Source: Blastococcus sp. URHD0036 (lineage in GTDB: Bacteria > Actinomycetota > Actinomycetes > Mycobacteriales > Geodermatophilaceae). From it: a stretch of DNA of 64,000 bases. The translations under genes were made by a program, and so were the position numbers. Below, piece by piece: positions 19,015 through 27,989 of the stretch. Every line of letters begins with the position of its first letter. Position 1 is the first letter of the stretch. The stretch lies in the NCBI RefSeq assembly GCF_000701365.1, contig NZ_JNIK01000004.1:124001-188000 (forward strand), written 5' to 3'. A model generated the notes under the pieces. That model was not told the origin of the DNA. It worked only from the letters and a program-made list of their open reading frames with translations, and searched no databases.

Positions 19015-20727
19015 ATGGCGACCGAGCAGTTCGCCGCCCCGCCCGGAGCCTGGGTCCGTCGGGCGCCCCGACCCCTCGGGATCGGGGTCCTGCTGCTGCT
19101 CGCTGCCCTGCCCGCGGTCCTGGGCGTGCTGGCGCTCCTGCTGGACGACGACGACCACCTGCCGTTGGGCGACATCGCGATCTCCGAGCTGGCCGTCCGT
19201 GACATCGGCCAGCACGAGGTGCTGCTCGGCCCCTACTCCCGCTTCGGCTGGCACCACCCCGGCCCGATGGAGGCCTACGTCCTGGCCGTGCCCTACCGGC
19301 TGCTGGACGGCGCCCACGAGTCCCTCGCGGTGGGCGCCCTGGCCGTGGCCGGGATCAGCCTGGTCGCGGCCGTGCTCCTGGTCCGGCGGCACGCAGGCTT
19401 CCTCGCCGCCGTCTGGACGCTGCTGGTCCTGATGGTGAGCGTCCGGATGCTGGGCGCCGACTTCCTCCACGACTCCTGGAACCCCCTCCTGCCGGTGCTG
19501 CCGCTGCTGGCCGGCGCGCTGCTGTGCTGGGCCGCGGTCCGCGGCTCCGCGTGGGCGCTGCCCGTCGCGGTGCTCCCGCTGTCGCTGGCCGTGCAGTCCC
19601 ACATCGGCTACCTGGCGCCGGTGGTCGCGGTCGGCGTCGTGCTCGTCGCCGGTCTGGGGGTCCGGCGCTTCCGGCGGCTGCCGGCCGGCCAGTGGGGCGG
19701 GAAGCCGCGCCCGCGACCGGCGGGCCGCTGGCTGATCGCGGCGGGTGCGGCCGTCGGGATCGCCCTGGTGCTGTGGCTCCCGCCGATCATCCAGCAGGTC
19801 ACCGGCGACCCGCGCAACGGCGACCTGCTCCTCGACTACCTGCGGAACGGCACCGGCGAGGCGGCGACCGGGTTCCCGACCGGGTTGCGGGTGGTCGCCG
19901 ACGAGTTCGGCAAGCTGCCCGTGTACCTGACCGGCGGGGAGCCGCCGGAGGCATCGCTGCTCCCGGAGCGGTGGCCGGCATGGGCGATCGCGGTCGGGCT
20001 CCTCTGTTTCGGAGCGTCCCTGGTCGTCGCCGCGCTCCGCCGCCGCGAGGAGGTCCTCTGGCTGGGCGCCTTCACGCTCGCCGTGGCCGCCGCCGGCGTG
20101 GCAGCCGTCGCCCGGCTCGAGGGCCTCCCGTTCTTCTACATCACGCGGTGGACGGTCGTCATCGGCGTCCTGGCCTGGGTGACGGTCGGCCTCGGCCTGC
20201 TCCCCGAGGTGGTGCTCGGCATCCGGCGGGCCGTCGCGTGGGCGGGGCAGGGGTCGCGGGCGGAGGTCGTGCTCGGCGTCCCGTTGACGGCGCTGGCGAC
20301 GACTGCGGTGTTGGTCACCGGGGTCGGCGTCGCCTGCGCGGAGATGCCGTCGACGGACCCGACCGGCGAGGTCGTCGAACTCGAGGCGGCGGTCGTCGAC
20401 GACCTGGACGGGCTCGGGCTGACCACGGCCGCCGACCCGCCGGTCGTCCGTGTCGAGTTCGCCCCGACGACCAGGTCGACGTTCCTCGGCACGTCGTTCG
20501 CCGGCACGGGACTCCTGCTGGAGCTCGTCCGGGACGGGATCGATGCCCGGGGCACCGAGGAGTTCCGTCTGCAGCTGGGCCTGCGCTACACGCAGGGCGC
20601 CGAGGTGCCCGGCTACGTCGCGACGCTCGCCTACGCCGACGGCACCTCGCCGCCACCCCAGCCGTGGCAGCGGGTGCTCGCCGTGGGCGCGGAGTACCAG
20701 GTCTACGGCGGGGTGCCACCGTCCTGA
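19015..20727 (+). CDS. polytopic membrane protein, possible GT-C glycosyltransferase
   Basis: A 570-residue protein with roughly ten to twelve hydrophobic segments. After the first helix comes an extracellular acidic loop (DDDDHLPLGDIAISELAVRD) and then YSRFGWHHPGPMEAYVLAVPYRLL. Acidic residues in the first outer loop and the long loop before helix 3 resemble polyprenyl-phosphate-dependent GT-C transferases, but no signature is decisive. The C-terminal 120 residues form a soluble extracytoplasmic domain. The start lies 13 bases after the DUF4190 gene. Confidence 0.65.
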   Translation: MATEQFAAPPGAWVRRAPRPLGIGVLLLLAALPAVLGVLALLLDDDDHLPLGDIAISELAVRDIGQHEVLLGPYSRFGWHHPGPMEAYVLAVPYRLLDGAHESLAVGALAVAGISLVAAVLLVRRHAGFLAAVWTLLVLMVSVRMLGADFLHDSWNPLLPVLPLLAGALLCWAAVRGSAWALPVAVLPLSLAVQSHIGYLAPVVAVGVVLVAGLGVRRFRRLPAGQWGGKPRPRPAGRWLIAAGAAVGIALVLWLPPIIQQVTGDPRNGDLLLDYLRNGTGEAATGFPTGLRVVADEFGKLPVYLTGGEPPEASLLPERWPAWAIAVGLLCFGASLVVAALRRREEVLWLGAFTLAVAAAGVAAVARLEGLPFFYITRWTVVIGVLAWVTVGLGLLPEVVLGIRRAVAWAGQGSRAEVVLGVPLTALATTAVLVTGVGVACAEMPSTDPTGEVVELEAAVVDDLDGLGLTTAADPPVVRVEFAPTTRSTFLGTSFAGTGLLLELVRDGIDARGTEEFRLQLGLRYTQGAEVPGYVATLAYADGTSPPPQPWQRVLAVGAEYQVYGGVPPS

Positions 20728-20739
20728 CCTGGGTCGCCG

Positions 20740-22038
20740 TCAGCCGAGCAGCCCCCGCTCGGCCTTGGCCAGCAGGGCGGTGCGGACGGCGTCGTCGACC
20801 TGCGCGGAGAACGCCGGATCGGCCTCGGCGCGGGCCAGCACGGCGTCGATCATCGCGGGCAGCACGTCCGGCGTCACGGTGAGCACGAGGGTGCCGCCGG
20901 CGGCGAGGAACCGCACCGCACGGTCGCCCGGGGCCACGTCCTGCACGGCCTCGGCCGAGCCCAGGTCGTCGGAGATGACGACGCCGGCGAAGCCCAGCTC
21001 CCCGCGCAGCAGGTCGGTGACGACGACGGAGGAGAACGCCGCGGGCGCGGTCGGGTCGATCAGCGCGTAGGTCGCCGAGCTGGTCATCACGAACGGCGCG
21101 GCGGGGGAGCCGGCCAGGGTGCCGAAGGCAGCCACCTGCTCGTCGTCGCGGGTGGTGACGGTGTCGGTCACCCCGGTCGCGTCGTCGGTGTTGCCCTCCA
21201 CCCGGCCGAGGCCCGGGAAGTGCTTGACGGTGGCGGTGACGCCGTGGGCGGCCAGGCCGTCGATCACCGCGCCCGCGGCGGGGACGACCTCGGCCGCGGT
21301 CGAGCCGTACTGCCGCCCGAACACGCCGATCGGCCCGTTGCGCCGCTCGGTGCCGGCGGGGACGACGTCGACGACCGGAGCCAGGTCGAGGGTGATGCCG
21401 GCCGACGCGAGCGAGGCGCCGAGCCCGTCGGCCAGCGCGGCGAGCTGGTCGGGCGGGAGCGCGCCCTGGACCACGGCCGACGGGAGCTCGGCGAAGCTCG
21501 GGCCGGAGAGCGTCTGCACCTGCCCGCCCTCCTGGTCGACCGCCACCCAGGGCCGCAACCCCGGGGTGAGAGCGGCCCACTCGGCGGTGGCGGCGGCGTA
21601 GTCGGTCGCCGGGAGGCTGCTGCGCCCCCGCAGGAAGACGCCTCCGACGCCGGGATCACGGACGAGCGCGACCGCCGTCGGCGACGGGTCGGCCGCGGGG
21701 ACGCCGACGACGAACAGCTGGGCGACCTGGCGACGGCGGTCCAGCCCGGCCAGCGCGGCGTCGACCTGCGCCTCCCGCGCCGCCTGGGCCTCCGCCTCGG
21801 GGTCCGGCGGCGGCGGAGCGGACGACGGCGCGCTCGAGCCGTCGTCGGCGGAGGGATCGGCGGCCGGGGGATCGTCGCCGCTGCCGCAGGCCGCCAGGAG
21901 GAGCAGCAGCAGGATGCTCAGCGTGACCGCGAGCTGACGCCGCGTCGAGGATCGGCGGGCGCGGCTCGGCGCGTCGTCCGCCGCGGACCCCGGTGAAAGT
22001 CCGGGAAACCGACCCGGCCCACTACTCTCTGCGCACAC
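20740..22038 (-). CDS. glycoside hydrolase family 3 lipoprotein (beta-N-acetylhexosaminidase-like)
   Basis: A GH3 enzyme of about 432 residues. An N-terminal lipoprotein signal (LLLLLLAAC, lipobox LAAC) puts it on the outer face of the membrane. Catalytic-domain motifs are AVDQEGGQVQ, the KHFPGLG block with the general acid/base His typical of NagZ-type enzymes, and VISDDLGSAEAV with the Asp nucleophile. It probably removes terminal N-acetylhexosamine from peptidoglycan fragments or glycans. The GTG at 22038 is the only start found ahead of the signal peptide in frame, but gives a long, basic n-region, so the start is uncertain. It is divergent from the next gene. Confidence 0.85.
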   Translation of the reverse strand: MCAESSGPGRFPGLSPGSAADDAPSRARRSSTRRQLAVTLSILLLLLLAACGSGDDPPAADPSADDGSSAPSSAPPPPDPEAEAQAAREAQVDAALAGLDRRRQVAQLFVVGVPAADPSPTAVALVRDPGVGGVFLRGRSSLPATDYAAATAEWAALTPGLRPWVAVDQEGGQVQTLSGPSFAELPSAVVQGALPPDQLAALADGLGASLASAGITLDLAPVVDVVPAGTERRNGPIGVFGRQYGSTAAEVVPAAGAVIDGLAAHGVTATVKHFPGLGRVEGNTDDATGVTDTVTTRDDEQVAAFGTLAGSPAAPFVMTSSATYALIDPTAPAAFSSVVVTDLLRGELGFAGVVISDDLGSAEAVQDVAPGDRAVRFLAAGGTLVLTVTPDVLPAMIDAVLARAEADPAFSAQVDDAVRTALLAKAERGLLG

Positions 22039-22101
22039 CGGAACGTGCCCGGCCCGAAGGGGAGGGTCGTCCGGGGTCACGGACGCGCGGGGGACGGCGG
22101 C

Positions 22102-23049
22102 ATGGCGCACAACGGTGAGGACCCCGCGGCCGGACCGGCGAGCAACGGCACGGAGCCCACTCTGCCCGAGCGGGGCGCCGGCTCCGGCCGTGCCGCGCCG
22201 ACCGTCACCGGCCAGCCGGCGTGGTCGGCTCCACCGCCGGGCTGGTCGACGTCCGCGCCCGGCCCGGCCGCTCCGGAGGCGGGACCGGGAGCGGGCTACG
22301 GCGAGTACCCGGCGATGGTCGGCGCCCTGCCGCCGCTGGGCTGGACGCTGCCCACGCCGCCGGAGGGCATCCCGGTCGTCGTCCCCGGACAGCAGCCGGA
22401 ACCGGAGGCCGGCCGCGGCGGCGCTGGGCTGGGGATCCTCATCGGCGTGCTCGTCGCGTTCCTGGTGCTCGGCATCGGCGCTCTGACCTGGTTCCTCCTC
22501 GCCGGGGCCGACGGCGACGGCTCCACCGACGGCGCCCTCGGCGGACACAGCGGCGGGGTGACGTCGCCGGCCGACGTCCAGCCGGTGGGCGACGACGAGG
22601 AGGGCACCGGCACCGGCCCGGCGGCGGACCCGGAGGCCGACGCGGTGGCGGAGCTGGACGCCCTCGCCGCGGCCGATGCGGCCCGCGTCGACCTGGACGG
22701 GCGGTGGGTCGCGCAGCTCGCCTCCAAGAGCGTCGGCACCACCGACCCGCTGCAGGTGGCCGCGAACGGCAGCCACGTCTTCTACGGCACCGACATCCTG
22801 CTCGAGCACCAGGCGCTGCTTCAGGAGGTCGGGGGCGCCGCGGACGTGCTGCTGCTGACCAGCACCGACTTCGGCAAGCGCGCGGTCGACGGCGCCGGCC
22901 GGCCGTACTGGGTCACCCTCGCCGACCCGGGCTGGTTCACCAGCAGCGAGGACGTCGTGGCCTGGTGCGCCGACCTCTACCCGACGATGACGGCGGAGCA
23001 GCTGGCCAACAGCTGCGCGCCGCGGACGCTGGACCTGCCACACGACTGA
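22102..23049 (+). CDS. single-pass membrane protein with Pro-rich cytoplasmic region
   Basis: A 315-residue hypothetical protein. Residues 1-105 are Pro/Gly/Ala-rich, residues about 112-136 form one membrane segment (LGILIGVLVAFLVLGIGAL), and the rest is extracytoplasmic. After an acidic linker there is a compact domain of about 110 residues beginning LDGRWVAQLASK, with two Cys (WCADLYP and NSCAPRT) that could pair. The layout resembles sensor or anchoring proteins next to the cell wall. No family recognised with confidence. Confidence 0.7.
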   Translation: MAHNGEDPAAGPASNGTEPTLPERGAGSGRAAPTVTGQPAWSAPPPGWSTSAPGPAAPEAGPGAGYGEYPAMVGALPPLGWTLPTPPEGIPVVVPGQQPEPEAGRGGAGLGILIGVLVAFLVLGIGALTWFLLAGADGDGSTDGALGGHSGGVTSPADVQPVGDDEEGTGTGPAADPEADAVAELDALAAADAARVDLDGRWVAQLASKSVGTTDPLQVAANGSHVFYGTDILLEHQALLQEVGGAADVLLLTSTDFGKRAVDGAGRPYWVTLADPGWFTSSEDVVAWCADLYPTMTAEQLANSCAPRTLDLPHD

Positions 23050-23146
23050 ACGACCGGCTCACGGTTCCCACCGTTCACAAGGGGCTGGGCCGCGGGGCAC
23101 CGTCTCGATAACCTCCGCCTCCGGCGGCAGATGGGGGGAGCTGACG

Positions 23147-23263
23147 ATGGGGGAGCAGCAGGTTCGGGGAGTGCGCCGGTACGTGGCGCTGGCGATGTGG
23201 CTGGTCGCTGCGGGCGCTGCCGCGGTCATCGGGCTGGACCCGGACGGCTTCCTGAGGTCCTGA
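23147..23263 (+). CDS. possible 38-residue single-helix membrane peptide
   Basis: A short open frame starting at ATG 23147 just after GGGGGGAG at good spacing and ending in TGA. The product begins MGEQQVRGVRRYVAL, continues with one hydrophobic helix (about residues 13-29) and ends in a short acidic tail. A basic patch before the helix predicts the N-terminus inside. Supported by ribosome site, GC-rich third positions and a fitting gap between larger genes; no homologue is known to me. Confidence 0.4.
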   Translation: MGEQQVRGVRRYVALAMWLVAAGAAAVIGLDPDGFLRS

Positions 23264-23287
23264 CCGGGCGGTCAGGCCGTCACGGCC

Positions 23288-24730
23288 TCACGGCGGTCCG
23301 ACGGTCGCGCCTGCACCGGTCAGGGCGGCGTGGAGTCGCTCGCCATCCCCGCGCATCGATGCTCCTGGTCCGACGCCCATGCGCTGGAGCAGGAACGGAG
23401 CGACGTCCAGCAGGTCCACCTCGGGACGCCCGTTCCCGCCCGTCAGTCCCGGCCCGACCATCACGAGGATGCCCTCGGGGACGTGGTAGGCGGTGTTCCC
23501 GCCCCCCAGCCGGGTCCGCGTCTCGATGCCGAGCTCTTCGAGCGGCCAGGACGTCGGCGATGTCGTTCCGCTGCGCACCTGGCGCGGCAGCGCGCTCTCG
23601 CCGACGGTGAGGTCCCAGTCGATCCGGAACGAGACGGTGACCCCCTCGGCCCGGATGTCGGTCAGCAGCGGGCCCAGGTCGGTGCGCAGCGCGCCCAGGA
23701 CCGAGGCCGCTGCCGCGGCGGCGCCGGGGTCCGGCAGCAGGAGGGAGGTGCCGGGGTACATGGCCAGCCCGACCTCCACCGAGCCCAGCCCGAGGGCGGC
23801 GGCGAACCGCTCGGGGTCGGCGACGACGTAGGTCTCTGTGATCGGCTTGTACGGGATGGCGCCCTGCCCCATCGACGAGGCGATCACCACGGTGGTGTCC
23901 GGTGACCGGCGTGCGTGTCGCAGCATGCGGCCGAGGTGGTCGTCGAACAGGTCCATCGCCGCGGGCACCAGCCCGGCGAAGACGTCGTCGGCCCGGTAGT
24001 CCGCCTCGTAACCGGGCATCGCGTCGCCCCAGTACCGGTGCATCATCCCGGCGACGTGGTTGGTGAAGAAGACGCTGAGGTCCGGCGTCGCGCGCCGGTG
24101 CAGCCGCCAGAACAGGTCGAAGGCCGGGACCACCTGCATCATCGGGCGGGCGGCCTTGTGCCGGGCGTCGCGCCGCTCCCGCGCGAGATGTCGCACGAGC
24201 GTCGCCACGGAGCGCGGGGTCATCCCCCGGATCGCGAGGTCGGCGCCGGTGCGGATCATCTCGGACGCCGAGAGCGCGGCGTCCGACGAGAAGGCGTTGC
24301 CCGCGGTCATGGCGAGGTTGAACCGCTGGAAGCGCTGCAGGCCGACCGGCACGGTGTCGGCCGTCCGGGCGAAGGTGTCCGGGACGTGGAACCCGCCGGT
24401 CGGCTGCACCCGCGCCGGCCAGCTCTGCATCGCTCCGAAGAGCCCGACCCGCTTCCCGGCGGCGGCCGCGACGTCCCAGAGGTTCTCGCCGCGGAACGTG
24501 TCCGGGTCCTGCCCCAGGTCGAACGACCGGTGCTCGTCGGTGTACGAGGAGGTGTGGAACGAGGGCCACGTCCGCCACGGCTGCAGCTCGACCGGGTCGT
24601 GGCAGACCGTCGTGGCCGCGACTCCGTCCCGGAGGGCGGTCGCCAGCGCGCCGCCCGGCCGACGGGCGACGTGGTGGTCGACGAGCTCCCACGGCACCTC
24701 GTTGAGCTCGTACAGCAGGATGCGACCCAC
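23288..24730 (-). CDS. alkaline phosphatase-superfamily protein
   Basis: A 480-residue protein with the general shape of phosphodiesterase/phosphoglycerate-mutase-type enzymes: ILLYELNEVPWELVD at the N-terminus, a metal-binding region around TNHVAGMMHRYWGD, and a C-terminal VPEGILVMVGPG segment. The usual SDHG motif is replaced by IASSMGQGAIPYK, so activity is uncertain. No signal peptide. The GTG at 24730 was chosen because it starts directly at the first beta strand (GRILLYELNE). Related proteins in actinobacterial glycan clusters are annotated only as alkaline phosphatase family or hypothetical. Confidence 0.7.
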   Translation of the reverse strand: MGRILLYELNEVPWELVDHHVARRPGGALATALRDGVAATTVCHDPVELQPWRTWPSFHTSSYTDEHRSFDLGQDPDTFRGENLWDVAAAAGKRVGLFGAMQSWPARVQPTGGFHVPDTFARTADTVPVGLQRFQRFNLAMTAGNAFSSDAALSASEMIRTGADLAIRGMTPRSVATLVRHLARERRDARHKAARPMMQVVPAFDLFWRLHRRATPDLSVFFTNHVAGMMHRYWGDAMPGYEADYRADDVFAGLVPAAMDLFDDHLGRMLRHARRSPDTTVVIASSMGQGAIPYKPITETYVVADPERFAAALGLGSVEVGLAMYPGTSLLLPDPGAAAAAASVLGALRTDLGPLLTDIRAEGVTVSFRIDWDLTVGESALPRQVRSGTTSPTSWPLEELGIETRTRLGGGNTAYHVPEGILVMVGPGLTGGNGRPEVDLLDVAPFLLQRMGVGPGASMRGDGERLHAALTGAGATVGPP

Positions 24731-24933
24731 GACCACCGTCCGTATGCGGAACCGACAGGCTCGCCACCCTAGGGCCGTGACCAGGACCGGGACGGTCCTG
24801 CGGCCGGAGCTACCCCGCTCGGGTGACACCTCCCGCCGGTGTGACTGCCAGACGCACGCTGCCTGGTTCGATCGACCGGGCTGGAAGTGGTCACGCAGCG
24901 TCGCCTCGAGCCGACCGCAGCGGGAGGTGAGAG

Positions 24934-26559
24934 ATGACGCGGCAGTGGCACGGAGCCGACGAGGCCAGGGGTGACGTCTCCGGCGACGTCGGAGCCCGAG
25001 GCGCGCCGCCGCGGTTCCCGACAGCGGCCTTCTGGCTCGTCGGCGGTCTGATCGGGCTCGTCAAGCTGGTCACGGTCGTCACCACGCCGGACCGCTTCCG
25101 CATCCTCGCCTTCAACTCCGACGACCTGCACTACTACGTGCTCACGGCGCTCAACCTCGCGCAGGGGAACGGGTCGACGTTCGACGGCCTGCAGGGGACC
25201 AACGGCTACCAGCCGTTGTGGTTCCTCCTGCTCTCCGGCGCCTTCCGCGTCACGGGGGTCGACCGGCCGGGCGCCTACGTCGTGACGATGGTGCTGCTCG
25301 TCGTCCTCTGGGGGCTGGCGCTGCTGCTCCTGCACCGGCTGAGCCGCGACGTCCTCGGCGCGACCGGTGCGCCGGCCGCGCTGCTGGTCCTGCTGCCGCA
25401 CGCCCGGTGGTGGACCGGGTGCGAGAACGCGCTGGTCGTCGCGGTGCTGCTCGCCGCCGTGCTGCTCCTGCTGCGGCGCGGACTGCTGCGGCCCGGTGCG
25501 CCGCGGATCCGGGACGTCGCGCTGCTCGGTGTCCTCCTCGCGGTCCTCGTCCTCAGCCGCCTCGACACCGCCGTCCTCCTCGGCGTCCTCGCAGTGGTCG
25601 GGCTCTCCCGGTGGCGGCGGATCGGCGCGGTCGTCGTCCTCGTGGCGCCGACGGCGGTCGCGCTGGCGGTCTACGCCGCGGTCAACCAGGCCGCGTTCGG
25701 GGTCCCCGTGCCGGTCAGCGGCCTCGCCAAGCAGCTCGGGCCGCTGGGCCGCAACTGGTCGGTGGTCGGCGACTTCCTGCTCTACGGCCAGCTCGGGCCG
25801 GTGCCGATGCTCCTCGGCGTCACGGTGGTCGCCGGTGCCGCGCTCGCGCTCTGGCTGCTCGCGCCCGCCCGCCGGTCGGCACTGCCGGAGCCGGTGCGCG
25901 ACAGGGCGGGTGACCTCGGCACGGTCATCGCCGTCCTGCTCGCCGCCCAGCTCGGGCAGCTCGCGTACTACGCGGTCGCCTCCTCGTGGGAGCTGCAGGG
26001 CTGGTACTTCTCCTTCGGCGTCGTCGCGCTCGTGCTGTCGGCGGGGGTCGTCGGCGCGCGGCTCGCGGACGTCCGGTTCCTCCGGCCGGCGGTCGCCACG
26101 GTGCTGGCCGCGTTCCTCGCCGTGACGCTCCTGCACGAGGCCACCGTCGTGGGGCAGCGGGACCCGGACGCCGACCCGACCACGCGCGACATCGACGCCG
26201 GCACCTGGGCCGACGAGTCGCTGCCCGACGACGCCGTCCTCGCGATGGGCGACTGGGCCGGCTCACTGGCGGCCTCCACGACCCACCCCGTCGTCCAGCT
26301 CGAGGGCCTGGTCGGGTCGCCGGACTACCTCGACGCGCTGCAGGACGGCACGGTGCCGGCGTACCTGGAGTCGCTGGGCGTCACGCACTACGCCCGGCTG
26401 CTCCACCCCGGCGAGGTGGAGACCTGCCGGCCGGCCGAGCCGTACTTCGGGCTGGGCCCCACGGCCACGATCGACGTGTGTGGCGCGCGCGAGGTCTACC
26501 GGGGGAGCGTGCAGGGGCAGGTCGACCTGGTCATCTGGGAGCTCCGGGTCGCGAGCTGA
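24934..26559 (+). CDS. polytopic membrane protein, probable GT-C glycosyltransferase
   Basis: A 541-residue protein with about eleven hydrophobic segments. The first extracellular loop holds NSDDLHYYVLTALN, with adjacent Asp residues as expected for GT-C metal or acceptor binding, then TNGYQPLWFLLL, a pattern shared by membrane mannosyl/arabinosyl-type transferases. A soluble C-terminal portion follows the last helix. It should use a polyprenyl-phosphate sugar on the outer side. ATG 24934 has an excellent ribosome site (GGAGGTGAGAG). Confidence 0.7.
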   Translation: MTRQWHGADEARGDVSGDVGARGAPPRFPTAAFWLVGGLIGLVKLVTVVTTPDRFRILAFNSDDLHYYVLTALNLAQGNGSTFDGLQGTNGYQPLWFLLLSGAFRVTGVDRPGAYVVTMVLLVVLWGLALLLLHRLSRDVLGATGAPAALLVLLPHARWWTGCENALVVAVLLAAVLLLLRRGLLRPGAPRIRDVALLGVLLAVLVLSRLDTAVLLGVLAVVGLSRWRRIGAVVVLVAPTAVALAVYAAVNQAAFGVPVPVSGLAKQLGPLGRNWSVVGDFLLYGQLGPVPMLLGVTVVAGAALALWLLAPARRSALPEPVRDRAGDLGTVIAVLLAAQLGQLAYYAVASSWELQGWYFSFGVVALVLSAGVVGARLADVRFLRPAVATVLAAFLAVTLLHEATVVGQRDPDADPTTRDIDAGTWADESLPDDAVLAMGDWAGSLAASTTHPVVQLEGLVGSPDYLDALQDGTVPAYLESLGVTHYARLLHPGEVETCRPAEPYFGLGPTATIDVCGAREVYRGSVQGQVDLVIWELRVAS

Positions 26560-26563
26560 CGGC

Positions 26564-27271
26564 TCAGCCTGCCCAGGTCTCGTAGAGGCGGACGTCGGCG
26601 GCGGTCGGGTCGTTCTTGTAGAACTCCCAGCAGGCCGCCGCGCCGGTCGGGGTGAACCGCGGGTCATCGAGCGTGGTCACCGTGCCGTCGGGGGCGGTCA
26701 CCCAGGCCGTCGTCCCGGCGAACCGCACGTCGGCCTCGACCTCGCTGCCGTCCTGCGGCACCGCTGACCGGTAGGGCCGGGTGGTCACCTCGACGACGCC
26801 GTCCTCGGTGACGATGCCGGCGATCCACCGGTCCGGCGCGAAGACCATGTGGCAGTGCGCGGTCGGCGGGTCGGTCCGGTTGAACGCGATGAGCGCCAGC
26901 GACCCGGACGCGCTGCCGGGCCCGAAGCCGAACCGGGCGCCGATGCGGGTGACCGGCCGGCCGAGGTCCTGCTGCACGTAGGCGGCGCCGGCGGAGCTCG
27001 CCGGCAGGTTGCTCACCAGGGCGCCGTCCTGCACCGTCGGCTCGGCGGTGGTCGCCGCCAGCGCGACCACGATCGGGACGCCCTCGTCGCCGGTGGCGGG
27101 CAGCGGGCCGTCCGGCTTCCCGTCCCACCGGGTGGTCAGGCGTACCGGGATGTCCGGTGGCGCAGCGGCCGGTCGCCCCGCACCGTCGATCCGCGAGGTG
27201 CAGGCGGTCGCGGCGACGCCGATCCCGGCGAGCAGGACCGCCCGCCGGGACCACCGGGCGCCGTCAGACAC
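26564..27271 (-). CDS. secreted lipoprotein, unknown function
   Basis: A 235-residue protein with an N-terminal Arg pair and hydrophobic stretch (WSRRAVLLAGIGVAATAC), consistent with Tat- or Sec-exported lipoprotein with lipobox ATAC. The mature part looks beta-rich, with PVTRIGARFGFGPGSA and VRLYETWAG, resembling concanavalin-like sugar-binding or lyase domains, but no catalytic motif is clear. Its start overlaps the end of the Wzz-like gene by 8 bases, so it belongs to the polysaccharide operon and may act on the exported polymer. Confidence 0.7.
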   Translation of the reverse strand: MSDGARWSRRAVLLAGIGVAATACTSRIDGAGRPAAAPPDIPVRLTTRWDGKPDGPLPATGDEGVPIVVALAATTAEPTVQDGALVSNLPASSAGAAYVQQDLGRPVTRIGARFGFGPGSASGSLALIAFNRTDPPTAHCHMVFAPDRWIAGIVTEDGVVEVTTRPYRSAVPQDGSEVEADVRFAGTTAWVTAPDGTVTTLDDPRFTPTGAAACWEFYKNDPTAADVRLYETWAG

Positions 27272-27989
27272 GCGGCTCCACGAGAGGGGCTCCCAGCTGG
27301 TCCTCCTGCCGGTGCCTGTGCGGACCGGAGGCGGGGGACTGCGTCGGCGGCTCCTCGGCGGATCCGTCGGACCGGCGCGCGGAGGCCTCGCGCACCACGG
27401 CGGCGGTGCAGCCCAGCAGGACGCCGAGCGCCAGGCCGACGGCGAGGGTGAGGGCCACCCGCGGGCTCACCGGGTCGTCGCTGGCCCGGGCCTCGTCGAC
27501 CACCTCGACGCTGACCTGCGCCGGGCGCCCGCCGGGCTGCTCGAGCTCGTCGACGACGTCGATGAACTCCGTGGTGATGGCGTTGGCCAGGTCTGCCGCG
27601 CGCTCGGCGGAGCGGTCCTCGACGGTCACGCGGAGCAGGGTGCTCTCCCCGTCGGCGACCACCGACACCCGGTCGGCGAGCTCGGAGGTCGAGTCGTCGA
27701 GGCCGAACCGGTCGATGACCGGGAACAGCACCCGGTCGCTGAGCACCAGACCCGGATAGGACTTGATCTTCTGCTGCGCGAGCAGGGTGCCCTGGTAGGC
27801 GTCCTGCAGGGAGGTCGCCGTCGCCTCGCCCGACCCGCCCACGGCGGTGACGTAGACGCTGGCGGTCCCGGCGTAGACCCGCGGGCTGAACACCACCACG
27901 GCCGCCGCGGCGATCAGGCCGGCGAGCACGGAGGCGACCAGCAGGACCCAGTGCCGCCGGAGGGCGGTCAGAAGGGCGGAGAACGTCAT
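27264..27989 (-). CDS. Wzz-type chain-length determinant without kinase domain
   Basis: A 241-residue protein with the Wzz topology: a short cytoplasmic start, helix at residues about 15-35 (HWVLLVASVLAGLIAAAAVVV), an extracytoplasmic domain starting FSPRVYAGTASVYV, and a second helix near residues 185-205 followed by a cytoplasmic tail. It should set polymer length together with the polymerase encoded next to it. The kinase half found in the BY-kinase genes at 42.5 and 62.9 kb is absent. Coupled by overlap to both neighbours. Confidence 0.85.
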   Translation of the reverse strand: MTFSALLTALRRHWVLLVASVLAGLIAAAAVVVFSPRVYAGTASVYVTAVGGSGEATATSLQDAYQGTLLAQQKIKSYPGLVLSDRVLFPVIDRFGLDDSTSELADRVSVVADGESTLLRVTVEDRSAERAADLANAITTEFIDVVDELEQPGGRPAQVSVEVVDEARASDDPVSPRVALTLAVGLALGVLLGCTAAVVREASARRSDGSAEEPPTQSPASGPHRHRQEDQLGAPLVEPRV

